Shown here: positions 1-12,400 of the stretch, piece after piece
How positions within the stretch are numbered: position 1 is the first letter of the stretch
How the letters are laid out: every line of letters starts with the position of its first letter
Assembly (NCBI RefSeq): GCF_051401765.1
Contig: NW_027480601.1
Location: 372,001-436,000, forward strand
From: Calliopsis andreniformis
Taxonomy: Eukaryota > Arthropoda > Insecta > Hymenoptera > Andrenidae
Length of the DNA stretch: 64,000 bases
Reading direction: 5' to 3'
Notes under the pieces: generated by a model
Database searches by the model: none
Seen by the model: the letters and a program-made list of their open reading frames with translations, nothing else
What the model was told of the DNA's origin: nothing
Position numbers and translations under genes: made by a program

Positions 1-1430
1 ATCCTCAATTCCCAATCCTCAGTCTTCATTCCTCAATCCTCAATCCTCAATTCTCAATCCTCAATCCTACAATCCTCAACCTTCAATCCTCAATACTCAG
101 TCTTCAATCCTACAATCCTCAACCTTCAATCCTCAATACTCAGTCTTCAATGCTCAATCCTCAATCCTCAATCCTCAATCCTCAATCCTCAATTCTCAAT
201 CCTCAATCCACAATCCTCAACCTTCAATCCTCAATACTCAGTCTTCAATGCTCAATCCTCAATCCTCAATCCTCAATACTCAATCCTCAACCGTCAATCT
301 TCAATCCTCAATACTCAATCTTCAATCCTCAATCCTCAATCCTCAATCCTCAATCCTCAATTCTCAATCGTCAATCTTCAATCCTCAATCCTCAACCCTC
401 AATCGTCAGGCATCAATTCTCAATACTCAATCTTCAATCCTCTATCCTCAATCCTCATTCCTCAATGCTCATTCTTCAATCCTCAATACCTAATCCTCAA
501 TCTTCAATCCTCAATCCTCAATCCTCAACTCTCAATCCTCAATCCTCAGTCCTCAGTCCTCAAACCTCAATCCTCAACCCTCAGCCCTCATCCTCAATCC
601 TCAATCCTCAATCTTCAATCCTCAATCCTCAACCCTCAACCCTCAGTAATCAATCCTCAATCCTCAGTCCTCAAACCTCAATCCTGAATCCTGAATCCTG
701 AATCCTCAATCTTCAGACATCAGACCTCAACTGTCAGACGTCAATCCACAATCCTCGATAGAATATCATCAATTCACAGTTTTCAATACTCAATACTCAA
801 TCTGCAATCTTCAGACCTCTATCCCCAAACATCAATTCTCATCACTCAACCCTCAACACTCAGTCCCCAATCCTCAATCTTCAATCCTCAATCCTCAATC
901 CGCAATCCTCAATCCTCAATGTTCAATCCACAATACTCAATCTTCAATCCTCAATCCTCAATCCTCAATCCTCAATCCTCAATCCTCAATCGTCAATCTT
1001 CAATCCTCAATACTCAATCTTCTGTAATCAATCATCAATTCTCAATCCTCAATACTCAATCCTCAATCCTCAATCCTCAATCCTCAATCCTCAATCCTCA
1101 ATCATCAAACCTCAATCTTCAATCCTCAGTCCCAAATCCTCAATCTTCATAACTCAATCCTCAATCCTCATTCTTCAATACTCAATACCCAATCCTCAAT
1201 ATTCAATCCTCAATCCTCAATCCTCAATTCTCAATCCTCAATCCTCAGTCCTCAATCTTCAATCCTCAATACTCAATCTTCTGTAATCAATCCTCAATTC
1301 TCAATCCTCAATACTCAATCCTCAATCGTCAATCCTCAATCGCCAATCCGCAATCTTCAATCCTCAGTCCCGAATCCTCAATCTTCATTACTCAATCCTC
1401 AATCCTCAATTCTCAATCCTCAATCCTCAA
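1..1430 (+). repeat. Dispersed duplicate block, partner 25.5-26.9 kb
   Basis: The window start matches 25522 (offset 25,521 bp) and stays collinear, with the offset falling to 25,465 bp (eight heptamers fewer) before the A2 module at 755/26220. Related copies of the A2 region lie near 33.3, 50.4 and 53.85 kb. No gene seen; near-consensus spacer plus one A module. Confidence 0.78.
755..873 (+). repeat. Module A, subtype A2 (representative): 17 diverged heptamers
   Basis: A 119-bp block of heptamers far from consensus but in register. Markers by unit: 1 TCGATAG, 2 AATATCA, 4 ACAGTTT, 8 GCAATCT, 10 TCTATCC, 11 CCAAACA, 16 TCAGTCC, 17 CCAATCC. Subtype A2 has TCGATAG as unit 1, is preceded by CAGACGTCAATCC, and reads CAGACCTCTATCCCC around units 9-11. 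A2 copies start at 755, 26220, 29297, 33303, 50427 and 53850. The family has 53 members across the window. Starts were read by eye and may be off by a base. Confidence 0.9.
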
Positions 1431-1433
1431 TCC

Positions 1434-1600
1434 TCAGACCTCAAACAGCAATACTCAACCCTCAGTCCTCGTCCTCAATACACAACCATCAATACTCAAT
1501 CGTCAAACTTCAATCTTCAATATTCAATCTTCAGTTCTCAATCCTCAATCCTCGATCCTCAATCCTAAATCCTCAATATTCAAACAGCAATACCCAATCC
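1434..1600 (+). repeat. Module D (representative): 24 units, 167 bp
   Basis: Starts TCAGACC, then TCAAACA or TCAAGCA, GCAATAC, TCAACCC, TCAGTCC and the 6-mer TCGTCC. It continues through ACAACCA, a TCAATAT unit, TCGATCC, TAAATCC and a second TCAAACA, and ends GCAATAC, CCAATCC. Starts: 1434, 3670, 5274, 6430, 7593, 10013, 11169, 12332, 15681, 17291, 19768, 20934, 23344, 24534, 27214, 28394, 30613, 34248, 39530, 40459, 48309, 51463 (truncated), 52070, 52883 and 54529. None occurs after 54.7 kb. D usually precedes an A1 module by about 150 bp. Confidence 0.88.
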
Positions 1601-1754
1601 TCAATCTTCAATCCGCAATCCTCAATCATCAATCCTCAATCCTCAATCCTCAATCCTCAATCCTCAGACCTCAAACCTCAGACCTGAATCCCCAATCCTG
1701 AATCCTCAATCTTCAGACCTCAGTACTCAACAATCAGTTGTCAATTCACAATCC

Positions 1755-1796
1755 TCAATAGAAGATCATCAATTCACAGTTCTCAATACACAATAC
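1755..1796 (+). repeat. Truncated module A (first 6 units only)
   Basis: Units 1-6 of an A1 module are present; plain TCAATCC spacer then follows where units 7-17 should be. The same truncation occurs at 34569, so it arose once and was copied inside a larger block. Confidence 0.85.
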
Positions 1797-2650
1797 TCAA
1801 TCCTCAATCCTCAATCCTCAATCCTCAATCCAAAATCTTCAATCCTCAATACTCAATCTGCAATCCTCAATCCTCAGTCCTCACTCCTCAATACTCATTC
1901 TTCAATCCTCAATACCGAATCCTCAATCTTCAATCCTCAATCCTCAATCCTCAATTCTCAATCCTCAAACCTCAATCCTCAGACTTCAAACATAATACTG
2001 AATCCTCAGTCCTCGTCCTCAATCGACAACCCTCAATCCTCAATCCTCAATCTTCAATAATTAATAAACAATCTTCAATCCTCAATTCTCGATCCTCAAT
2101 CCTCAACCCACAATCCTCAATGTTCAGTCCTCAATACCGAATCCTCAATCTTCAATCCTCAATCTTAATCTCCAAACCTCAATACTCAAACTTCAATCCT
2201 CAATCCTCAATCCTCAATCCTCAATCCTCAATCTTCAATCCTCAATACTCAATCTTCAATCCTCAGTCCTCAATCCTCAATCCTCAATCCTCAATCCCCA
2301 ATCTTCAATCCTCAATACTCAATCTGCAATCCTCAATCCTCAGTCCTCACTCCTCAATACTCATTCTTCAATCCTCAATACCGAATCCTCAATCTTTAAT
2401 CCTAAATCGTCAATCCTCAATTCTCAATCATCAAACCTCAATCCTCAGACTTCAAACATCAATACTCAACCCTCAGTCCTCGTCCTCAATCGACAACCCT
2501 CAATCCTCAATCCTCAATCTTCAATCATTAATATTCAATCTTCAATCCTCAATCCTCAATCCTCAATCCTCAACCCTCAATCCTCAATGTTCAATCCTCA
2601 ATTCCCAATCCTCAATCTTCAATCCTCAATCCTCAATCCTCAAGCCTCAA
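1755..2650 (+). repeat. Dispersed duplicate block with truncated A, partners 34.57-35.48 and 41.1-41.9 kb
   Basis: The truncated A, an E with TAATAC (1979), and a second E (2445) repeat at 34569, 34793 and 35280 with offsets near 32.8 kb. The E pair also repeats at 41249 and 41736 without the truncated A. The unusual unit TTAATAAACAATC occurs in all three blocks. Confidence 0.8.
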
Positions 2651-2794
2651 TCCTACAATCCTCAACCTTCAATCCTCAATACTCAGTCTTCAATGCTCAA
2701 TCCTCAATCCTCAATCCTCAATCCTCAATATTCAACACACAACCCTCAACCATCAATCCTCAATACTCAACCATCAATCCTCAGTTCTCAATAC

Positions 2795-2913
2795 TCAATA
2801 GAATGTCCTGAATTCTCATGATTCAATACTCAATCGTCAATATTCAATAATCAAATCTCAATCCTCAAACATCAATACTCAACACTGAATCCTCAATACT
2901 CAGTCCTCTCTCT
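2795..2913 (+). repeat. Module C copy 1 (17 diverged heptamers)
   Basis: Units include TCAATAG (1), AATGTCC (2), TGAATTC (3), TCATGAT (4), TCAATAA (8), TCAAATC (9), TCAAACA (11), TCAACAC (13) and TCAGTCC (16). Units 1, 2, 9, 11 and 16 match or nearly match the same positions in A, so C looks like an older paralogue of A. It follows an E module and an AT-rich variant run. Confidence 0.82.
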
Positions 2914-5594
2914 TCAATCCTCCATCCTCAATCCCCAATCCTCAAGCGTCAATCCTCAATACTCAATCTTCAATCCTCAGTCCTCAGTCCTCAAACCTCA
3001 ATTCTGAATCCTCAATCCTGAATCCTCAATCTTCAGCCCTCAGTCCACAACAATCCGTTGTTAATCCTCAGTCCTCAATAGAATATCCTCAATTCACAGT
3101 TTTCATTACTCAATACTCAATCTGCAATCTTCAAATCTCTATCCACAAACATCAATTCTCATCACTCAACCCTCAACACTCAGTCCCCAATCCTCAATAT
3201 TCAATCCTCAATTCTCAATCCTCTATCCTACAATCCTCAACTTTCAATCCTCAATACTCAGTCTTCAATGCTCAATCCTCAATCCTCAATCCTCAATACT
3301 CAATCCTCAACCGTCAATCTTCAATCCTCAATACTCAATCTTCAATCCTCAATCCTCAATCCTCATTCTTCAATCCTCAATACCCAATCCTCAATCCTCA
3401 ATACTCAATCCTCAATCCTCAATTCTCAATCCTCAATCCTCAGTCCTCAGTTCTCTAACCTGAATCCTCAACCCTCAGCCCTCATCCTAAATCCTCAATC
3501 CTCAATCCTCAATCCTCTATCTTCAATCCTCAATACTCAGTCTTCAATCCTCAATCCTCAATCCCCAATCCTCAATCCTCAATCCTCATTCGTCAATAAT
3601 CAATACCCAATCCTCAATCTTCAATCCTCAATCCTCAATCCTCAATTCTCAATCCTCAATCCTCAATCCTCAGACCTCAAGCAGCAATACTCAACCCTCA
3701 GTCCTCGTCCTCAATACACAACCATCAATACTCAATCGTCAATCTTCAATCTTCAATATTCAATCTTCAGTCCTCAATCCTCAATCCTCGATCCTCAAAC
3801 CTAAATCCTCAATATTCAAACAGCAATACCCAATCCTCAATCTTCAATCCGCAATCCTCAATCATCAATCCTCAATCCTCAATCCTCAATCCTCAATCCT
3901 CAGTCCTCAAACCTCAAACCTGAATCCCCAACCCTGAATCCTCAATCTTCAGACCTCAGTCCTCAACAATCAGTTGTCAAATCGCAATCCTCAATAGAAG
4001 ATCATCAATTCACAGTTTTCAATACACAATACTCAATCTGCAATCTTCAAATCTCTATCCACAAACATCAGTTCTCATCATTCAACCCTCAACACTCAGT
4101 CCCCAATCCTCAATCTTCAATCGTCAATCCTCAAACCGCAATCCTCAATACTCAATCTTCAATCCTCAATTCCCAATCCTCAATCTTCATTCCTCAATCC
4201 TCAATCCTCAATTCTCAATCCTCAATCCTACAATCCTCAACCTTCAATCCTCAATACTCAGTCTTCAATCCTACAATCCTCAACCTTCAATCCTCAATAC
4301 TCAGTCTTCAATGCTCAATCCTCAATCCTCAATCCTCAATGCTCAATCCTCAATTCTCAATCCTCAATCCACAATCCTCAACCTTCAATCCTCAATACTC
4401 AGTCTTCAATGCTCAATCCTCAATCCTCAATCCTCAATACTCAATCCTCAATCCTCAATTCTCAATCCTCAATCCTCAGTCCTCTGTCCTCTAACCTGAA
4501 TCCTCAACCCTCAGCCCTCATCCTAAATCCTCAATCCTCAATCCTCAATCCTCTATCTTCAATCCTCAATACTCAATCTTCAATCCTCAATCCTCAGTCC
4601 TCAGACCTCAATTCTGAATCCTCAATCCTGAATCCTCATTCTTCAGCCCTCAGTCCTCAACAACCAGTTGTCAATTCACAATCCTCAATAGAAGATCATC
4701 AATTCACAGTTTTCAATACACAATACTCAATCTGCAATCTTCAAATCTCTATCCACAAACATCAATTATCATCATTCAACCCTCAACACTCAGTCCGCAA
4801 TCCTCAATCTTCAATACTCAATCCTCAATTCTCAATCTTCAATCCTCAATACTGAATCTTCAATCCTCAATCCTCAATCCTCAATCCTCAATTCTCAATC
4901 CTCAATCCTCAGTCCTCAATCTTCAATCCTCAATACTCAATCTTCTGTAATCAATCCTCAATTCTCAATCCTCAATACTACAATCCTCAATCGTCAATCC
5001 TCAATCCCCAATCCTCAATCTTCAATCCTCAATCCTCAATCCTCAATCCTCAATCCTCAATCTTCAATCCACAATACTCAATCTTCAATCCTCAATCCTC
5101 AATCCTCAATCCTCAATCCTCAATCCTCAATCCTCAATCTTCAATCCTCAATACTCAGTCTTCAATCCTCAATCCTCAATCCTCAATCCTCATTCGTCAG
5201 TAATCAATACCCAATCCTCAATCTTCAATCCTCAATCCTCAATCCTCAATTCTCAATCCTCAATCCTCAATCCTCAGACCTCAAGCAGCAATACTCAACC
5301 CTCAGTCCTCGTCCTCAATACACAACCATCAATACTCAATCGTCAATCTTCAATCTTCAATATTCAATCTTCAGTCCTCAATCCTCAATCCTCGATCCTC
5401 AAACCTAAATCCTCAATATTCAAACAGCAATACCCAATCCTCAATCTTCAATCCGCAATCCTCAATCATCAATCCTCAATCCTCAATCCTCAATCCTCAA
5501 TCCTCAGTCCTCAAACCTCAAACCTGAATCCCCAACCCTGAATCCTCAATCTTCAGACCTCAGTCCTCAACAATCAGTTGTCAAATCACAATCC

Positions 5595-5713
5595 TCAATA
5601 GAAGATCATCAATTCACAGTTTTCAATACACAATACTCAATCTGCAATCTTCAAATCTCTATCCACAAACATCAGTTCTCATCATTCAACCCTCAACACT
5701 CAGTCCCCAATCC
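5595..5713 (+). repeat. Module A, subtype A1 (representative)
   Basis: The commonest A subtype. Unit 1 is TCAATAG, unit 2 AAGATCA, and unit 6 usually ACAATAC. It is usually preceded by CAATCAGTTGTCAA plus TTCAC or ATCAC. Copies start at 1755 (truncated), 3991, 4685, 5595, 6751, 7914, 10334, 11490, 12653, 14822, 16002, 16689, 17612, 19166, 20089, 21245, 23665, 24845, 25351, 27535, 28715, 30934, 34569 (truncated), 40790, 48623, 49217, 53204 and 54850. Those at 14822, 23665, 24845 and 27535 share the extra variants TTTCCAATAC and ACTGAATC, marking one sub-lineage. Confidence 0.9.
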
Positions 5714-8700
5714 TCAATCTTCAATCCTCAATCCTCAAACCGCAATCCTCAATACTCAATCTTCAATCCTCAATTCCCAATCCTCAATCTTCATTCCTCA
5801 ATCCTCAATCCTCAATTCTCAATCCTCAATCCTACAATCCTCAACCTTCAATCCTCAATACTCAGTCTTCAATCCTACAATCCTCAACCTTCAATCCTCA
5901 ATACTCAGTCTTCAATGCTCAATCCTCAATCCTCAATGCTCAATCCTCAATTCTCAATCCTCAATCCACAATCCTCAACCTTCAATCCTCAATACTCAGT
6001 CTTCAATGCTCAATCCTCAATCCTCAATCCTCAATACTCAATCCTCAACCGTCAATCTTCAATCCTCAATACTCAATCTTCAATCCTCAATCCTCAATCC
6101 TCATTCCTCAATCCTCAATACCCAATCCTCAATCTTCAACACTCAATTCTCAATCCTCAATCCTCAGTCCTCAACCTTCAATCCTCAATACTCAATCTTC
6201 TGTAATCAATCCTCAATTCTCAATCCTCAATACTCAATCCTCAATCGTCAATCCTCAATCCCCAATCCTCAATCTTCAATCCTCAATCCTCAATCCTCAA
6301 TCCTCAATCCTCAATCCTCAATCTTCAATCCTCCATACTCAATCTTCAATCCTCAATCCTCAGTCCTCAATCTTCAAACCTCAATGCTCAATTCTCAATC
6401 CTCAATTCTCAATCCTCAATCCTCAATCCTCAGATCTCAAGCAGCAATACTCAACCCTCAGTCCTCGTCCTCAATACACAACCATCAATACTCAATCGTC
6501 AATCTTCAATCTTCAATATTCAATCTTCAGTACTCAATCCTCAATCCTCGATCCTCAAACCTAAATCCTCAATATTCAAACAGCAATACCCAATCCTCAA
6601 TCTTCAATCCGCAATCCTCAATCATCAATCCTCAATCCTCAATCCTCAATCCTCAATCCTCAGTCCTCAAACCTCAAACCTGAATCCCCAACCCTGAATC
6701 CTCAATCTTCAGACCTCAGTCCTCAACAATCAGTTGTCAAATCACAATCCTCAATAGAAGATCATCAATTCACAGTTTTCAATACACAATACTCAATCTG
6801 CAATCTTCAAATCTCTATCCACAAACATCAGTTCTCATCATTCAACCCTCAACACTCAGTCCCCAATCCTCAATCTTCAATCCTCAATCCTCAAACCGCA
6901 ATCCTCAATACTCAATCTTCAATCCTCAATTCCCAATCCTCAATCTTCATTCCTCAATCCTCAATCCTCAATTCTCAATCCTCAATCCTACAATCCTCAA
7001 CCTTCAATCCTCAATACTCAGTCTTCAATCCTACAATCCTCAACCTTCAATCCTCAATACTCAGTCTTCAATGCTCAATCCTCAATCCTCAATCCTCAAT
7101 GCTCAATCCTCAATTCTCAATGCTCAATCCACAATCCTCAACCTTCAATCCTCAATACTCAGTCTTCAATGCTCAATCCTCAATCCTCAATCCTCCATAC
7201 TCAATCCTCAACCGTCAATCTTCAATCCTCAATACTCAATCTTCAATCCTCAATCCTCAATCCTCATTCCTCAATCCTCAATACCCAATCCTCAATCTTC
7301 AACACTCAATTCTCAATCCTCAATCCTCAGTCCTCAATCTTCAATCCTTAATACTCAATCTTCTGTAATCAATCCTCAATTCTCAATCCTCAATACTCAA
7401 TCCTCAATCGTCAATCCTCAATCCCCAATCCTCAATCTTCAATCCTCAATCCTCAATCCTCAATCCTCAATCCTCAATCCTCAATCTTCAATCCTCCATA
7501 CTCAATCTTCAATCCTCAATCCTCAGTCCTCAATCTTCAAACCTCAATGCTCAATTCTCAATCCTCAATTCTCAATCCTCAATCCTCAATCCTCAGACCT
7601 CAAGCAGCAATACTCAACCCTCAGTCCTCGTCCTCAATACACAACCATCAATACTCAATCGTCAATCTTCAATCTTCAATATTCAATCTTCAGTCCTCAA
7701 TCCTCAATCCTCGATCCTCAAACCTAAATCCTCAATATTCAAACAGCAATACCCAATCCTCAATCTTCAATCCGCAATCCTCAATCATCAATCCTCAATC
7801 CTCAATCCTCAATCCTCAATCCTCAGTCCTCAAACCTCAAACCTGAATCCCCAACCCTGAATCCTCAATCTTCAGACCTCAGTCCTCAACAATCAGTTGT
7901 CAAATCACAATCCTCAATAGAAGATCATCAATTCACAGTTTTCAATACACAATACTCAATCTGCAATCTTCAAATCTCTATCCACAAACATCAGTTCTCA
8001 TCATTCAACCCTCAACACTCAGTCCCCAATCCTCAATCTTCAATCGTCAATCCTCAAACCGCAATCCTCAATACTCAATCTTCAATCCTCAATTCCCAAT
8101 CCTCAATCTTCATTCCTCAATCCTCAATCCTCAATTCTCAATCCTCAATCCTACAATCCTCAACCTTCAATCCTCAATACTCAGTCTTCAATCCTACAAT
8201 CCTCAACCTTCAATCCTCAATACTCAGTCTTCAATGCTCAATCCTCAATCCTCAATCCTCAATGCTCAATCCTCAATTCTCAATGCTCAATCCACAATCC
8301 TCAACCTTCAATCCTCAATACTCAGTCTTCAATGCTCAATCCTCAATCCTCAATCCTCAATACTCAATCCTCAACCGTCAATCTTCAATCCTCAATACTC
8401 AATCTTCAATCCTCAATCCTCAATCCTCGTTCCTCAATCCTCAATACCCAATCCTCAATCTTCAACACTCAATCCTCAATCCTCAATTCTCAATCCTCAA
8501 TCCTCAGTCCTCAGTCCTCTAACCTGAATCCTCAACCCTCAGCCCTCATCCTCAATCCTCAATCCTCAATCCTCAATCCTCAATTCTCAATCCTCAATCC
8601 ACAATCCTCAACCTTCAATCCTCAATACTCAGTCTTCAATGCTCAATCCTCAATCCTCAATCCTCAATACTCAATCCTCAATCGTCAATCTTCAGTCCTC

Positions 8701-9314
8701 AATACACAACCTTCAATCCTCATTCTTCAATCCTCAATACCCAATCCTCAATCTTCAATCCTCAATCCTCAATCCTCAATTCTCAATCCTCAATCCTCAG
8801 TCCTCAATCTTCAATCCTCAATACTCAATCTTCTGTAATCAATCCTCAATTCTCAATCCTCAATACTCAATCCTCAATCGTCAATCCTCAATCCCCAATC
8901 CTCAATCTTCAATCCTCAATCCTCAATCCTCAATCCTCAATCCTCAATCCTCAATCTTCAATCCTCAATACTCAATCTTCAATCCTCAATCCTCAGTCCT
9001 CAATCTTCAAACCTCAATGCTCAATTCTCAATCCTCAATCCTCAGTCCTCAATCCTCAATCCTCAATCCTCAAACCTGAATCCTCAATCCTCAATACTCA
9101 ATCTTCAATGCTCAATCCTCAGTCCTCAATCTTCATTCCTCAATGCACAATCCTCAATCCTCAATACTTAGTCCTCAATCCTCAATCCTCAATCCTCAAA
9201 CCTCAATCCTCAATCCTCAAACCTGATTCCTCAATCTTCAATCCTCAATACTGAATCCTCAATCTTCAATCCTCAATCCTCAATCCTGAATTCTCAATCC
9301 TCAAACCTCAATTC

Positions 9315-9481
9315 ACAGACTTCAAACATCAATACTCAACCCTCAGTCCTCGACCTCAATCGACAACCCTCAATCCTCAATCCTCAATTTTCAATCATTA
9401 ATAATCAATCTTCAATCCTCAATCCTCGATCCTCAATCCTCAACCCTCAATCCTCAATGTTCAGTCCTCAATACCGAATCC
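9315..9481 (+). repeat. Module E (representative): 24 units, 167 bp
   Basis: Starts ACAGACT or TCAGACT, then TCAAACA, TCAATAC, TCAACCC, TCAGTCC and a 6-mer TCGACC or TCGTCC. Later units include TCAATCG, ACAACCC, a TTAATAA or TTAATAT unit, and TCAATGT; it ends TCAATAC plus CGAATCC or CCAATCC. Full-length copies start at 2445, 9315, 14054, 15067, 22646, 23910, 27780, 35280 and 41736. Copies at 1979, 34793 and 41249 are one base shorter because of a TAATAC unit. The first six units and the 6-mer slip match module D. Confidence 0.86.
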
Positions 9482-12400
9482 TCAAACTTCAATCCTCAAT
9501 CCTCAATCTTCAATCCTCAATCTTAATCACCAATCCTCAATACTCAATCTTCAATCCTCAATCCTCAATCCTCAATCCTCAATCCTCAATCTTCAATTCT
9601 CAATACTCAATCTTCAATCCTCAATCCTCAATCCTCAATCCTCAGTCCTCAATCTTCAATCCTCAATACTCAATCTTCTGTAATCAATCCTCAATTCTCA
9701 ATTCTCAAAACTCAATCCTCAATCGTCAATCCTCAATCCCCAATCCTCAATCTTCTATCCTCAATCCTCAATCCTCAATCCTCAATACTCAATCTTCAAT
9801 CCACAATACTCAATCTTCAATCCTCAATCCTCAATCCTCAATCCTCAATCCTCAATCCTCAATCCTCAATCTTCAATCCTCAATACTCAGTCTTCAATCC
9901 TCAATCCTCAATCCTCAATCCTCAATCCTCATTCGTCAATAATCAATACCCAATCCTCAATCTTCAATCCTCAATCCTCAATCCTCAATTCTCAATCCTC
10001 AATCCTCAATCCTCAGACCTCAAACAGCAATACTCAACCCTCAGTCCTCGTTCTCAATACACAACCATCAATACTCAATCGTCAATCTTCAATCTTCAAT
10101 ATTCAATCTTCAGTCCTCAATCCTCAATCCTCGATCATCAATCCTAAATCCTCAATATTCAAACAGCAATACCCAATCCTCAGTCTTCAATCCGCAATCC
10201 TCAATCATCAATCCTCAATCCTCAATCCTCAATCCTCAATCCTCAGTCCTCAAACCTCAAACCTGAATCCCCAACCCTGAATCCTCAATCTTCAGACCTC
10301 AGTCCTCAACAATCAGTTGTCAAATCACAATCCTCAATAGAAGATCATCAATTCACAGTTTTCAATACACAATACTCAATCTGCAATCTTCAAATCTCTA
10401 TCCACAAACATCAGTTCTCATCATTCAACCCTCAACACTCAGTCCCCAATCCTCAATCTTCAATCCTCAATCCTCAAACCGCAATCCTCAATACTCAATC
10501 TTCAATCCTCAATTCCCAATCCTCAATCTTCATTCCTCAATCCTCAATCCTCAATTCTCAATCCTCAATCCTACAATCCTCAACCTTCAATCCTCAATAC
10601 TCAGTCTTCAATCCTACAATCCTCAACCTTCAATCCTCAATACTCAGTCTTCAATGCTCAATCCTCAATCCTCAATGCTCAATCCTCAATTCTCAATCCT
10701 CAATCCACAATCCTCAACCTTCAATCCTCAATACTCAGTCTTCAATGCTCAATCCTCAATCCTCAATCCTCAATACTCAATCCTCAACCGTCAATCTTCA
10801 ATCCTCAATACTCAATCTTCAATCCTCAATCCTCAATCCTCATTCCTCAATCCTCAATACCCAATCCTCAATCTTCAACACTCAATTCTCAATCCTCAAT
10901 CCTCAGTCCTCAATCTTCAATCCTCAATACTCAATCTTCTGTAATCAATCCTCAATTCTCAATCCTCAATACTCAATCCTCAATCGTCAATCCTCAATCC
11001 CCAATCCTCAATCTTCAATCCTCAATCCTCAATCCTCAATCCTCAATCCTCAATCCTCAATCTTCAATCCTCCATACTCAATCTTCAATCCTCAATCCTC
11101 AGTCCTCAATCTTCAAACCTCAATGCTCAATTCTCAATCCTCAATTCTCAATCCTCAATCCTCAATCCTCAGATCTCAAGCAGCAATACTCAACCCTCAG
11201 TCCTCGTCCTCAATACACAACCATCAATACTCAATCGTCAATCTTCAATCTTCAATATTCAATCTTCAGTACTCAATCCTCAATCCTCGATCCTCAAACC
11301 TAAATCCTCAATATTCAAACAGCAATACCCAATCCTCAATCTTCAATCCGCAATCCTCAATCATCAATCCTCAATCCTCAATCCTCAATCCTCAATCCTC
11401 AGTCCTCAAACCTCAAACCTGAATCCCCAACCCTGAATCCTCAATCTTCAGACCTCAGTCCTCAACAATCAGTTGTCAAATCACAATCCTCAATAGAAGA
11501 TCATCAATTCACAGTTTTCAATACACAATACTCAATCTGCAATCTTCAAATCTCTATCCACAAACATCAGTTCTCATCATTCAACCCTCAACACTCAGTC
11601 CCCAATCCTCAATCTTCAATCCTCAATCCTCAAACCGCAATCCTCAATACTCAATCTTCAATCCTCAATTCCCAATCCTCAATCTTCATTCCTCAATCCT
11701 CAATCCTCAATTCTCAATCCTCAATCCTACAATCCTCAACCTTCAATCCTCAATACTCAGTCTTCAATCCTACAATCCTCAACCTTCAATCCTCAATACT
11801 CAGTCTTCAATGCTCAATCCTCAATCCTCAATCCTCAATGCTCAATCCTCAATTCTCAATGCTCAATCCACAATCCTCAACCTTCAATCCTCAATACTCA
11901 GTCTTCAATGCTCAATCCTCAATCCTCAATCCTCCATACTCAATCCTCAACCGTCAATCTTCAATCCTCAATACTCAATCTTCAATCCTCAATCCTCAAT
12001 CCTCATTCCTCAATCCTCAATACCCAATCCTCAATCTTCAACACTCAATTCTCAATCCTCAATCCTCAGTCCTCAATCTTCAATCCTTAATACTCAATCT
12101 TCTGTAATCAATCCTCAATTCTCAATCCTCAATACTCAATCCTCAATCGTCAATCCTCAATCCCCAATCCTCAATCTTCAATCCTCAATCCTCAATCCTC
12201 AATCCTCAATCCTCAATCCTCAATCTTCAATCCTCCATACTCAATCTTCAATCCTCAATCCTCAGTCCTCAATCTTCAAACCTCAATGCTCAATTCTCAA
12301 TCCTCAATTCTCAATCCTCAATCCTCAATCCTCAGACCTCAAGCAGCAATACTCAACCCTCAGTCCTCGTCCTCAATACACAACCATCAATACTCAATCG

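Larger units (their letters stand above)
5595..10333 (+). repeat. Three-part higher-order cycle: 1,156 + 1,163 + 2,420 bp
   Basis: Successive A modules at 5595, 6751, 7914 and 10334 divide one 4,739-bp period into cycles of 1,156, 1,163 and 2,420 bp. The first two are near copies differing by one heptamer. The third starts like them but has a long extra stretch with an E module and no A module between 8032 and 10334. A 4-kb segment can therefore be read as A-spacer-D cycles with one expanded cycle. Confidence 0.82.

Noticed and set aside
755..873. Module A as a gene remnant, tRNA or mobile-element end
   Set aside because: It divides cleanly into 17 diverged heptamers, has no terminal inverted repeats or target duplications, and shows no cloverleaf or other RNA fold.
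2040..2060. AT-rich TTAATAAACAATC string as promoter or polyadenylation signal
   Set aside because: It is a pair of variant heptamers inside module E, copied in three blocks, with no transcription unit nearby.
7..3900. Rho-independent terminators or other hairpins
   Set aside because: A strand with almost no G cannot form stable GC stems with itself, and none was found here or elsewhere in the window.
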